From positions 62,001 to 126,000 of the forward strand of contig NZ_JAHA01000010.1 of NCBI RefSeq assembly GCF_000526935.1: a stretch of DNA of 64,000 bases. The letters are read 5' to 3'. Shown here piece by piece: positions 26,197-34,622 of the stretch (the stretch's first letter is position 1; every line of letters starts with the position of its first letter). The notes under the pieces are model-generated. The model saw nothing but the letters and a program-made list of their open reading frames with translations. It was not told where the DNA came from and did no database searches. The stretch is from Butyrivibrio sp. FCS014. GTDB taxonomy: Bacteria; Bacillota; Clostridia; Lachnospirales; Lachnospiraceae. The position numbers and the translations under genes are program-made.

Positions 26197-26384
26197 ACAC
26201 ATATGCTCCTTTCGTAATACTTCAAAACTCAAAATCATTGAAAAACAGCATATGCAGAATGCATAGCTTTTCCCGATTGGAATTGAAACTGTAGCAGATT
26301 TGCGACAGCCACTTAAAAATATCACAACCGGAAAAGCTTTTCAAGAAAAAGCTGATGTAAAGTATGAAGTTGTCAAGGAACTAT

Positions 26385-26447
26385 TCCACTGGGGACGGTT
26401 CTCGGTGGTTCATTTCGTACCAGCAAGAAACACCCCCTAGTGGTTCA
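26385..26447. repeat. Palindromic dispersed repeat (copy e), overlaps a stop codon
   Basis: CCACTGGGGACGGTTCTCGG and GTGGTTCATTTCGTACCAGC continue into a degenerate inverted copy (CACCCCCTAGTGGTTCAC). The last TTCA provides the TGA stop of the glycosyltransferase gene ending at 26445, as also happens at 22049. It starts immediately beside the right end of the Rpn element. Confidence 0.8.
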
Positions 26448-27554
26448 CTTAAAATACTTCCTGATCAAGGGTTCTCGCGCCTCCATTGACGCATTAATGT
26501 TCTTCCTATCCCTTTCGTCAAGCCAACCGCCATTGTGCCAGTGTATGCCCAGCCTGGCATTATTAACGGCAGCTTCCACGGAATAAGTCGTAATGTAATC
26601 ATTTGAAAGAACCAAAATATCCCCAACTACCAGAGAATCGTGATTTCTGGTAATTCCATTCCTTTGAATAATCGGATTCATCAGCTCCGGCTGAGCCGTC
26701 TTATCAACACTTCCATCAGGTAAAATGTAATGCCTGTCTTTGTAACTCTCCAGCATTTCTCTAATGAGTTTGTTGCCCTTCTGCGCTCCAAATCCGGACC
26801 CCAGATCCAGCATTCCATCATCCTGCCTGCAGAAAAAAGCATCCGCGCGAAGGTACGGACTTAAGCCCGCGACCAGTTCCACGTCCATATCCAGGTACAC
26901 TCCGCCATATGTATGAATCACATCCAAACGCGCAAAATCGGACACGAAGGCCCACTTCCTCTTCTCAAAAGCCTCCGCCATATACGTATTCTTGGAAACA
27001 TCATAGTTTTGGGTATTCCATTCGATTATCTCGAACTCAGGACAATACTTATACCAGCTTTCAATGCATCTTTTATACAGATCCGGTTTCTCCTCACCGC
27101 TGAACCAGAAGCTGTGGATCTTCGCCGGAATAACTTTATCTTTCCTATCAGCAAAGTACTTATCCACTGCGCTGTTATCAACAGTCCCGGTGCTATATGC
27201 CATCAGATACAGCGAATAACACTCAACGTCATCGCCCAGATTCATAGAAAGGAGCTGTTCACATATAGCCTCATGATGCGCAAGTATAGCGGTTATAAGA
27301 ATCACATAATCGCTCTGCTCCGGCAGAACATCAGGACTTTTAACCTCTATTTCTCTATCCAGCACTTTAAAGGACTGCCCCTGCTTCTGTGCCGAATTAT
27401 CCACTATAGCAGAAGTCCTATCAACAATATCATTTTGAATATTAGGGAAAAGATCCAGAAAATACTGCCACGCAGATGAAGCACCGAACTGAATGACTTT
27501 TTTCTGAACAATTGATTCTATGAATGTTTCATAAGAGCAATTTACAAATTTCAC
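26445..27554 (-). CDS. GT32-type glycosyltransferase (DxD sugar-binding family), 369 aa
   Basis: A GTG start at 27554 has GGAGG 7-8 nt before it. The N-terminal 130 residues form a Rossmann-like module (KKVIQFGASSAWQYFL; SDYVILITAILAHHE). From about residue 137 the OCH1/capsular glycosyltransferase family 32 domain starts (KVIPAKIHSFWFSGEEKPDL). It has the donor-binding DxD in GGVYLDMDVELV, preceded by SDFARLDVIHTYGG, and GIHWHNGGWL near the C-terminus. It probably transfers a hexose during surface or flagellar glycan assembly; sugar and acceptor unknown. The final TGA lies in a palindromic repeat, so the original C-terminus may have been altered. Confidence 0.85.
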   Translation of the reverse strand: MKFVNCSYETFIESIVQKKVIQFGASSAWQYFLDLFPNIQNDIVDRTSAIVDNSAQKQGQSFKVLDREIEVKSPDVLPEQSDYVILITAILAHHEAICEQLLSMNLGDDVECYSLYLMAYSTGTVDNSAVDKYFADRKDKVIPAKIHSFWFSGEEKPDLYKRCIESWYKYCPEFEIIEWNTQNYDVSKNTYMAEAFEKRKWAFVSDFARLDVIHTYGGVYLDMDVELVAGLSPYLRADAFFCRQDDGMLDLGSGFGAQKGNKLIREMLESYKDRHYILPDGSVDKTAQPELMNPIIQRNGITRNHDSLVVGDILVLSNDYITTYSVEAAVNNARLGIHWHNGGWLDERDRKNINASMEAREPLIRKYFK

Positions 27555-27570
27555 AAGTCATCCTCCGATT

Positions 27571-27613
27571 AAAAAACTCCTGATGCAAATATCTTCATAC
27601 ATTACATCAGGAG
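27571..27613 (-). terminator. Terminator of the decayed Rpn copy
   Basis: The stem CTCCTGATG(C/T)AA/TTACATCAGGAG is followed by TTTTTT on the minus strand, a near-duplicate of 25055-25097 with one stem mismatch. Here the next gene has its own GGAGG 12 nt further on. Confidence 0.75.
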
Positions 27614-27644
27614 TCATATTACAGTAGTTATACTCTTATCTTAC

Positions 27645-28100
27645 TTATACAGGCATTGATTTCTTCCAAATTTCTAATACCTTTTGCGCGTCGAAATCCT
27701 CATCTCCAATGGATCTGATTGCTTCAATCACCTCATTGACAGATTCAACAGATTCTTCTACTTCATCTGCTATAATTTCAGGCGACTTTCCACGTTTAAG
27801 CTTTTTAGCAATCTGTGTTATTAAGAGGATATCTCGTCCTTCTTCTCGTCCTTCAGATCTACTATCTTTTCTTACCTTTTGGATGTCATAGCCTTCAAAG
27901 TGTTCAAACAATCTGTTCATGTCACCCTCCCTGATCCTGTCAGTAAGATCATATATCTTCTTCCTCATAGTAGACTATCAGAAGTATTGGTGGAGCATCT
28001 GCATACTTACATTATAGTCTACATGCCAACAACAAAAAGAATTCATGGAAAAAATTTGGGCATAGCCCCTGATGTAGAGTATGAAGTTGTCAAGGAACTA
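27645..28100 (-). pseudogene. Decayed second copy of the Rpn-family gene
   Basis: An open frame (27645-27968, 107 aa) matches only the C-terminal third of the Rpn protein at 25129: the KKLKRGKSPEIIADEVEES motif and the shared end KKSMPV. Upstream, short patches still resemble the N-terminal half at DNA level, such as CTGCATACTTACATTATAGT against CTGCATAACTACATTATATT in the intact copy, but large internal pieces are missing. It is bracketed by the same end blocks as the intact copy. A short functional product from the 107-codon frame cannot be excluded. Confidence 0.75.
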
Positions 28101-28111
28101 CTTCTCAACAA

Positions 28112-29260
28112 TCACACAATCAATGGCTTACACCATTTGATCACATCCTCTTTTATCCCCAGTCTCATTAGGTTATTTCGAATCTCAGCGGCAATATTCT
28201 CCCGCAAATTAGCTATAAGAATATAGTCAAATTCATTTGACAAGATCTCACTAATATCAATAACCGGGACACCATTAAATTCCAATCCAGCCAGAGATTT
28301 ATCCGCTATCGCCACGATATTGGCATATTTTGTCAAAAAGAGATATCTGCAAAAAGACTTACCGACCACCCCAAGTCCGTATATTACCAGTCTGCTCCCC
28401 TGAGGAATCTTGCCAAACGGGAAAACATAATTCACATCCGTTAGTCCAAATGCATTTTTCTCAGCAACTTCCAACAATTCTTTCAGATTCCGTTCAAACG
28501 AATCCCTGACAGAATCATAAACACCATGACTGATATAAAAGTCTCTCATGTACTTCCACATCAGTTCTATCTGCTCAAATCCGGCTTTTGAAACATCATG
28601 ACATAAAGAGTCATCATGAATCCTATAATGGTAATATGCACTATGCGTGACGATGAAGCGCTTGGCAGATAAAAGAGCTGTATAGATAATTGCCCTGTCA
28701 TCGCCCAGAGATATTCTTTTATCAACTGAAAGAAAAGCCTCCAGTATATACTCTTTTCGAAAAACCTTGTTCCATAAAGGCGGAGTAATCCCGCACTTTC
28801 CACTATTAAAATCCCACAAAGCCTCTTTTACATATTTTCTATCTTTGCTTTGGAAATACATTCCTTCAGCCAAACCATCAACGACTACGTCCTGAGTACG
28901 ACTCTCAAATATCATTCCGGAAGTAATAAAGTCTGCACCAGTGTCTCCCAGTTTATGCATCAGGTCAGAGTACATATTCTCGTCTATCCAGTCATCAGCA
29001 TCGACAAAAGAAATATACTCACCCTCCGCATGTTCGATGCCAAAAAGTCTTGAACAGATTGCTCCCTGGTTTGTTGTATGAAAAACCCTGACTCTGTCAT
29101 CAGTCAAAGCAAGTCTGTCGCATATTTCACCTGATGAATCCGTCGATCCATCATCCACAAGGATCAGCTGTATATCCTTGTATACTTGACTAAGAATACT
29201 CTCTATGCACTTCTCTACATATTCCTCCGCGTTATATACCGGAACAATTATACTAAGCAT
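28112..29260 (-). CDS. Family 2 glycosyltransferase with C-terminal Rossmann module
   Basis: I chose ATG 29260 (GAGGA 8-9 nt upstream) giving 382 aa beginning MLSIIVPVYNAEEYVEKC; the frame extends to 29299. GT2 signatures are VDDGSTDSSGEICDR, EGEYISFVDADDWIDENMY and LWNKVFRKEYI. The last 95 residues form a Gly-rich nucleotide-binding-like module (RLVIYGLGVVGKSFCRYLF ... FDYILIANLRENIAAEI). It is cytosolic with no membrane segment. It lies in an AT-rich run of glycan genes. It follows the decayed Rpn copy and is preceded 57 bp upstream by another GT2 gene, likely one operon. Sugar unknown. Confidence 0.85.
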   Translation of the reverse strand: MLSIIVPVYNAEEYVEKCIESILSQVYKDIQLILVDDGSTDSSGEICDRLALTDDRVRVFHTTNQGAICSRLFGIEHAEGEYISFVDADDWIDENMYSDLMHKLGDTGADFITSGMIFESRTQDVVVDGLAEGMYFQSKDRKYVKEALWDFNSGKCGITPPLWNKVFRKEYILEAFLSVDKRISLGDDRAIIYTALLSAKRFIVTHSAYYHYRIHDDSLCHDVSKAGFEQIELMWKYMRDFYISHGVYDSVRDSFERNLKELLEVAEKNAFGLTDVNYVFPFGKIPQGSRLVIYGLGVVGKSFCRYLFLTKYANIVAIADKSLAGLEFNGVPVIDISEILSNEFDYILIANLRENIAAEIRNNLMRLGIKEDVIKWCKPLIV

Positions 29261-29317
29261 AGGTCTATTCCTCATCATTCCTTCATAGCGTTTCATCATT
29301 TGGCATACCTATTACCT

Positions 29318-30517
29318 CTACGAAATGGAATAACTATCGATATATCCATTTATATTTCTCCATGTAATCTGTGGATTGCTCCAAATAATCTTATCTTTGC
29401 TAATTTCAAATTGCTCGATTAAAGAACTTCTTATTGACTCGTATATCTTTTTATCCAAAATAGCAACCATTATCACGTCATAATCCATAGTGGTAAGTGC
29501 ATCTATACTATTAACCTCATGAAATCCATAGCTATATTTTTGAAAATTTCTATCAATCCACATGCATATATTTATATCCTCACACGCGGCAAGTTGCTTG
29601 AATAGATCTTTCCCAACTTTACCCGCGCCATAAATCACTACTTTCTTTCCCCTCATCATTTTTATATTATTCGTATAAAATGTCTGGATAAATGAATCTC
29701 CACCGATAATATTTTTACTAATTTCTGACATCGTTTCGGCTATTATCCAGTTATCCAATACATCTTTAGGTACATCGAACCCTTTTTCTATCTCTTGTGC
29801 CAGAAAGCCAATCATTAGCTCCCTTGATGCCATGCTCTTCGTACCATCTGAAGATTGTGACACAGACCCCAGTCTACTAACATAATGATACAGCTTAATA
29901 TCTAATACACAGACTTTCACCCCATGACTTATTAGATAAAAAAAAGCAATAACATCCTCGCCATTACTTAAGTAATTGGGGACTGACTCATACACACTTC
30001 TAAACAAATCCGTTTTGTATAGTTTATTCCAAACAACCTCTATACAGTTCAATTCACCATTAAGCCAATCTATAGCAATTTTATTTTTCTTCGTTTCAGT
30101 GATAGTGAAATTTGAGGAAGGCCAAGTATATTCTTCTCGCTCATCCCCCTCTCTCCAAAAACCACATACTGCGATATCAGAGTCATCTTTATGGATATTC
30201 TGAACAAGCAGTTCAATCATGTTTTCTTCTATCCAATCATCACCATCAATATTCAGGAAATACTGGCCTGTCGCCTCTTTTATTCCAGCTTTTCGTGCCG
30301 ATACTACTCCGCCATTCTCCTTATGGATGACTTTAATCCTGGCATCCTCTGTAGCTAATTCCTCGCATCGTTTGGCAGATCCATCTGTCGATCCATCATC
30401 GACTAGTATGATCTCAAGTTTCTTATAAGTCTGCTTGCTGACACTTGCTACACACTTTTCCAAATAGTCTATAATGTTATATATCGTTATTACTACTGAA
30501 ACCAATTCATCAACCAT
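29318..30517 (-). CDS. Family 2 glycosyltransferase with C-terminal Rossmann module
   Basis: This 399-aa protein has VSVVITIYNIIDYLEKCV, VDDGSTDGSAKRCEEL and YFLNIDGDDWIEENMI (the DxD-like site) of GT-A family 2. The C-terminal module is KKVVIYGAGKVGKDLFKQL followed by YDVIMVAILDKKIYESI, like its neighbour at 28112. The paralogues share layout but are clearly diverged. The ribosome site is GGGGGCGCA directly before ATG. It is predicted to add one sugar in the surface glycan; donor and acceptor are not predictable. Confidence 0.85.
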   Translation of the reverse strand: MVDELVSVVITIYNIIDYLEKCVASVSKQTYKKLEIILVDDGSTDGSAKRCEELATEDARIKVIHKENGGVVSARKAGIKEATGQYFLNIDGDDWIEENMIELLVQNIHKDDSDIAVCGFWREGDEREEYTWPSSNFTITETKKNKIAIDWLNGELNCIEVVWNKLYKTDLFRSVYESVPNYLSNGEDVIAFFYLISHGVKVCVLDIKLYHYVSRLGSVSQSSDGTKSMASRELMIGFLAQEIEKGFDVPKDVLDNWIIAETMSEISKNIIGGDSFIQTFYTNNIKMMRGKKVVIYGAGKVGKDLFKQLAACEDINICMWIDRNFQKYSYGFHEVNSIDALTTMDYDVIMVAILDKKIYESIRSSLIEQFEISKDKIIWSNPQITWRNINGYIDSYSIS

Positions 30518-30666
30518 TGCGCCCCCTAAAAATGATCATATTAACTCCATAAGCCAAAATCTCGGCAACAAATTCTTATATCTGCTATAGATATAGCCGC
30601 AACCCAAAATTCCGATTTTAAGCACTATTCTCCTAAGCGGTAGAATCATAGTCCTAGCTTATTGGC

Positions 30667-31131
30667 TCATACTCCATAGATAAGAGCATCTATCGTTAAA
30701 ACATCCTTTTTGTTTATTCCTTTATTGACAAGCGAATTATAGATTTCTTCAGCAAATGAAAGATTACATATTACTATTTTTTCAATTTCAGAATTCAAAT
30801 AATCATTTACAGCCTGATCAGCGGAGAGTACTTTTTTTCCAAGATAGAGACCTTGGAATTTCTCATTGTGTAAATCATATATTCGAACAGTTGCAAGGCT
30901 TGTTATGCTCGAATCTCTCAAAGCATAGTCCATAAATTCATTAACCGCATAAAAACCAACACGGGTCACACCCATGCTCATAAAAACATCCGCAACATAT
31001 TTATTAAGTTGAGCATTTTCCAGGCATTTTTTTAAAATTGGATAGTAAAACACGTTCCTATTAATCTGTTGCTTTATATCAGATATATCAGTGCATACTT
31101 CTGGAAACATTCTTTCTCCAAAAACAGTCAT
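30667..31131 (-). CDS. Small stand-alone Rossmann-like protein, 154 aa
   Basis: No catalytic motif is recognised. The pattern VTRVGFYAVNEFMDYAL, ATVRIYDLHNEKF, then IEKIVICNLSFAEEIYNSLV resembles the alternating strand/helix module attached to several glycosyltransferases in this window, here without a partner domain and lacking a clear G-x-G loop. A second possible start (ATG 31110) has a better ribosome site (GGAG 5 nt before) than ATG 31131. It sits 6 bp after the pyruvyl transferase gene, in the same operon. It could be a detached accessory module or a remnant. Confidence 0.6.
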   Translation of the reverse strand: MTVFGERMFPEVCTDISDIKQQINRNVFYYPILKKCLENAQLNKYVADVFMSMGVTRVGFYAVNEFMDYALRDSSITSLATVRIYDLHNEKFQGLYLGKKVLSADQAVNDYLNSEIEKIVICNLSFAEEIYNSLVNKGINKKDVLTIDALIYGV

Positions 31132-31137
31132 GACTAC

Positions 31138-32211
31138 TTATCGCCTTTCCAATGCTTTTTCCAGGAAAAAACAACTCTTTGCTCTCCATTCCTGCAAATT
31201 TCCTGTGCCCCTATTATATGAACCCAAATCCCAGTCCTCAGTCAGCCAATTATTCGTTTCAACCACTCCACCTAAATCAATTATATCCTTTAGCTGTTCA
31301 AATCTGTCCCATCCGTAATCACTATGAATAACATACGTGGGTCGTTCCAAGATCCACCCTAATATAGCTCCATGGTATGATGATGTAACAACAACTTTCG
31401 CATGCTTAATATACCAAAGGAACTCTCCTATTCCTTCATACATCATGCTCCCTGTGTCAGAAAAAAGCATCCCTTTGGGTGCGTTCACTATGGTATGAAC
31501 AATCTGAAGTCCATTTTCCCTAGCGACCAAATTTACAAATGGGACCCATTTTCTTATTTCATCACCAATTTTATATGAAAAGAAAAGCAGATAATCTTGA
31601 GGCTTATCAACCGGCTCTTCTATTAAGGGTTCGTAGTCATCCGCATCAATAAGGAGTGTTGGATCAATGACCGTTATCACATTTTTGATGCCGATGTCTT
31701 TCAGTTCCTGCTCACTTGCTTTTTCTCGAACCGAGATTGCATCAAAATTATTCAGGCATTTCTGAAACAGCGTCACATCGCTCCTTTGAATTGGCCCTCC
31801 AACACTTGCAGCATAAGATATTCGCCTAGCTTCTCTGTCCAGATTAGGAAGCAAGTATTCATTACTTACATTTTCTCTAAATCCCAGGTTCCATACCTGA
31901 TCTGAGCCCACAATGTAATAATCAAATTCATTACCAATCACTGCATTCTGAATCGGGCTTGTAACTAGTTTTTCCCTCACAAGGAAATCTTCGTACTTTG
32001 TCCTTTTTTTTTGCATCATAGCAATTCCATGAGGTGTCTTTTCATATGGATATATCTGATAATTATCAGGAACATAATTGATTATTTCAGCACAAACACC
32101 AGGCATAGAATTCAAATATTTCTTCAACGCCCATGACTGTAAAACTGCCCCGTAATTGTCAACGTAATGAAATGTAAGAATACCAACTTTCTTTTTATTA
32201 AATTCGCTCAC
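31138..32211 (-). CDS. Polysaccharide pyruvyl transferase family protein
   Basis: This 357-aa protein is of the PS_pyruv_trans family (CsaB-like), which transfers pyruvyl ketals from PEP to sugars, although many members have other or unknown roles. Visible features are the N-terminal KKVGILTFHYVDNYGAVLQS, IVGSDQVWNLGF, ISYAASVGG, SVREKASEQEL and the late VVTSSYHGAILGWILERP, all typical. The start is GTG 32211, 2 nt after the upstream stop codon, with GGAAAGG about 10 nt before. Together with the next gene and the F420-hydrogenase-like gene it forms a trio often found in exopolysaccharide loci. Confidence 0.85.
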   Translation of the reverse strand: MSEFNKKKVGILTFHYVDNYGAVLQSWALKKYLNSMPGVCAEIINYVPDNYQIYPYEKTPHGIAMMQKKRTKYEDFLVREKLVTSPIQNAVIGNEFDYYIVGSDQVWNLGFRENVSNEYLLPNLDREARRISYAASVGGPIQRSDVTLFQKCLNNFDAISVREKASEQELKDIGIKNVITVIDPTLLIDADDYEPLIEEPVDKPQDYLLFFSYKIGDEIRKWVPFVNLVARENGLQIVHTIVNAPKGMLFSDTGSMMYEGIGEFLWYIKHAKVVVTSSYHGAILGWILERPTYVIHSDYGWDRFEQLKDIIDLGGVVETNNWLTEDWDLGSYNRGTGNLQEWRAKSCFFLEKALERR

Positions 32212-32213
32212 TC

Positions 32214-33311
32214 CTATAATACCTTTCCGAAATCAAGTGCCTTTTCTTTGTATGACGGCATAAAATTAACCAAATGTCTCTGAATCTGATCATGTTTTTC
32301 CAAAACATAAATAAACTTTTCTAGGAGATCTTTTTTGTTACGCAGTTCTCTTACCTGACAAACATAGTTCTCATTCTCGCCAAAAATATCTAGAGCTATA
32401 CCAGACGATTTAACAGAATATCCGACTACTAATGTAGGAACATTAGTCGAATATCCTGCTATAGAAGCATGCGTTCTTGCTGTGACAAGCATATACAATT
32501 TTGAGATTATGTATTTTATCTGGGATGATGACAATAATTCTGATTGAAGGATAGAAACTCTTTTTTCCGTGACATAGTTTTGATAGATAAGTTTAGCTGC
32601 ATCCAAGTCAAAACCATTGTTTAAGATATGCTGTATTATCATGACATTATAATGCGTATTCTTAAGTATATAGTCTATTACTTCCATGTAATTATCTAAC
32701 ACTATTTCCGAAGGCGCACCAACTCTTTTTCCCATGATAAGATTGCTAATATTGATTCCTATTGTATTTCCTTCAGAAAAGCCAAAGGGCAAGTTGCACT
32801 TTTCCATTGGAAGAATAAATGCAGGATCAGGAAAGTATAAAACCTTATCATTTGCAAACCAACCTTTTAGCATCTTTTCCGTAATAGATTCTCTTACAGT
32901 AAGAAGAGAAAACCTGCTTATATCTTCATATATATCTTCGTTCATGTTGTTCTTATTTAAGGAAAGATCATATAAAATAGTTTTAGCATTAGCTTTTTCA
33001 AAGATAATGTCGTTAACCGAACTCATATGTTGATTAGTTCCACCGTAATCATAATTATCAGCGCCGGTAACAAGTATCACATCTGCATCTTTGATCTCGT
33101 CAACCAAAAATGAAAGTCCTCCAGTTGCGTCGAACTTTGGAACCACTTTATTCGCATCCGTAACATCCTTTAATATTTCACCATATTCCCCAGTCACAAC
33201 TACAATCTGAGCCTCTGGATGCCAAAATCTGCATATTTTTGTGATACTCTTAATAACAGCCTCCGATCCTCTGTTATACATTATCGAATTGTTTGTTATA
33301 ACAATTTTCAT
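32214..33311 (-). CDS. Second polysaccharide pyruvyl transferase family protein
   Basis: The protein is 365 aa from ATG 33311; an alternative ATG at 33335 would overlap the upstream gene. It is the same family as the downstream gene but a different branch: MKIVITNNSIMYNRGSEAVI, DVILVTGADNYDYGG, LLTVRESITEKMLKG, GINISNLIMGKR, and MLVTARTHASIAGYSTNVP. The last motif (R-x-H-x-x-I-x-G) is the usual family signature. Substrate unknown. Two different members in tandem suggest two pyruvylated positions, or one pyruvyl transferase and one derived enzyme. Confidence 0.82.
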   Translation of the reverse strand: MKIVITNNSIMYNRGSEAVIKSITKICRFWHPEAQIVVVTGEYGEILKDVTDANKVVPKFDATGGLSFLVDEIKDADVILVTGADNYDYGGTNQHMSSVNDIIFEKANAKTILYDLSLNKNNMNEDIYEDISRFSLLTVRESITEKMLKGWFANDKVLYFPDPAFILPMEKCNLPFGFSEGNTIGINISNLIMGKRVGAPSEIVLDNYMEVIDYILKNTHYNVMIIQHILNNGFDLDAAKLIYQNYVTEKRVSILQSELLSSSQIKYIISKLYMLVTARTHASIAGYSTNVPTLVVGYSVKSSGIALDIFGENENYVCQVRELRNKKDLLEKFIYVLEKHDQIQRHLVNFMPSYKEKALDFGKVL

Positions 33312-33327
33312 TCCTGCACCACCATTT

Positions 33328-34608
33328 CTATACATAATTAGTAAGCCAGTTTTTTACCTGGTCAAAATTATTAACATTTAAATCGAGTAATCCTTGAATA
33401 ACCTGGCATACGGTAGAAGCATTCTCTATCATTATGATAACAAAAACATTATTCAATTTTGAAATACATTCAGGAGAATCACAAGGGATACCAATTTCTG
33501 TCAGACGGCCCCATTTCTCAGGGTTACTGTCTACCACAAGCTTAACACTTGTATTCTCTATTACAATTGGTGCCAGTTCATGAAAACACTTACCCGTCCC
33601 CCACAGTATGGTATTCATATCAGAATTCCATTTTGACCTTTCAGACACACTACTGGATAATCGCTTTCTCACAGCATTATGCAAACCGATTGAATTTATA
33701 TCATTATCCAACGATATCCAATCATTATTCGAAGGATGGCAATCAAAATACCTTGGGCTATTTCTAAGTGCAAATTCTGCATCTGTTTCCATAAGCGTAA
33801 ATGTTTCCGAATTGATTTTGTCCAGCATTTTCAGCCCTTTTTCAGTCTGTACATATATGATTGAAACGCCATTAGGGTTATACTCGTTCATTCTTCCATC
33901 ACATCCCCAATAGTCTCCGATCGTTATGTCCGCATATCTGTTTTTCTTTTTGAATCTGCACTCGTAGCATGTTCTTTTTTTATAATTCAAAAAAGCATAA
34001 CCATAAGCAGTATCATAGAATGGGACAATATGCTCTTCACCATTTTCAAATGAAGCCCAAATATATAATGGGACCCATCCATCTCTCTTGTTCCGAACCG
34101 AAAAAGATACAATTTTTGAATTATGTACTGCTTCGATATGTTTTATATAATTCTCGTGTACTCGTTCACCTGTCACACCATCGCACAGCAGTTCAACTGT
34201 AAATAGCTCTTTTGTGTCTACCTTTCTTACTTCTAGCCACTTTTTAACAGCAGCCACGTCACAGCTCAAGCCAATAAACAATACTTTTCTTCCAGTATCA
34301 ACGTCTTTTTGTACTGCCTCATAAATTGGAACGATTTCATCACCATAGGCAACTTTTTTTTCTACAAAAACATATTTACTGCCCTTTAATCTATCCAATT
34401 CTGTTTTTTTACTCACCCGAAGATAATGGGCCGAATAAAAATCATCCGAATATGTTGCTCCGTATACTACTCCACCAGTCTCGATAACCATAGATGATAA
34501 TTCGGTAGCCACTCCACCGGATGACGATTGCAAAAGCAAATTGTCATCTTTGTAAAAGCCTGCAAATGCTGCTAAAATATTGGTTTGTTCTAAATATTGA
34601 TGATCCAT
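33328..34608 (-). CDS. Coenzyme F420 hydrogenase/dehydrogenase beta-subunit family protein
   Basis: This 426-aa protein shows the family patterns LLQSSSGGVATELSS, GGVVYGATYSDDF, KGSKYVFVEK, VLFIGLSCDVAAVKK, and the Fe-S/structural CYECRFKKKNRYADITIGDY. An N-terminal ferredoxin domain (four spaced Cys) is not present. The last 95 residues are a Rossmann-like module (NTILWGTGKCFHELA). Members beside polysaccharide pyruvyl transferases are common in Clostridia and Bacteroidetes; a redox step on the glycan or its precursor is presumed but unproven. GGAG precedes the ATG. Confidence 0.8.
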   Translation of the reverse strand: MDHQYLEQTNILAAFAGFYKDDNLLLQSSSGGVATELSSMVIETGGVVYGATYSDDFYSAHYLRVSKKTELDRLKGSKYVFVEKKVAYGDEIVPIYEAVQKDVDTGRKVLFIGLSCDVAAVKKWLEVRKVDTKELFTVELLCDGVTGERVHENYIKHIEAVHNSKIVSFSVRNKRDGWVPLYIWASFENGEEHIVPFYDTAYGYAFLNYKKRTCYECRFKKKNRYADITIGDYWGCDGRMNEYNPNGVSIIYVQTEKGLKMLDKINSETFTLMETDAEFALRNSPRYFDCHPSNNDWISLDNDINSIGLHNAVRKRLSSSVSERSKWNSDMNTILWGTGKCFHELAPIVIENTSVKLVVDSNPEKWGRLTEIGIPCDSPECISKLNNVFVIIMIENASTVCQVIQGLLDLNVNNFDQVKNWLTNYV

Positions 34609-34622
34609 TTCATCTCCGCTAA

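Larger units (their letters stand above)
25055..26383. mobile_element. Putative Rpn-carrying element, intact copy
   Basis: The left end (AAAAAACTCCTGATG...CATCAGGAG) recurs at 27571-27613. The right end, 32 bp from 26352 to 26383 (starts CTGATGTAAAGTATGAAG, ends GTCAAGGAACTA), recurs with one difference at 28069-28100. Both shared blocks bracket an Rpn coding region. The right block contains TTGACA on the minus strand, suitable as the -35 box of the Rpn promoter. No target-site duplication was recognised. Confidence 0.55.

Noticed and set aside
27645-27968. Independent small gene (107 aa)
   Set aside because: It matches only the C-terminal end of the Rpn protein and lies within a decayed copy with the same flanks.
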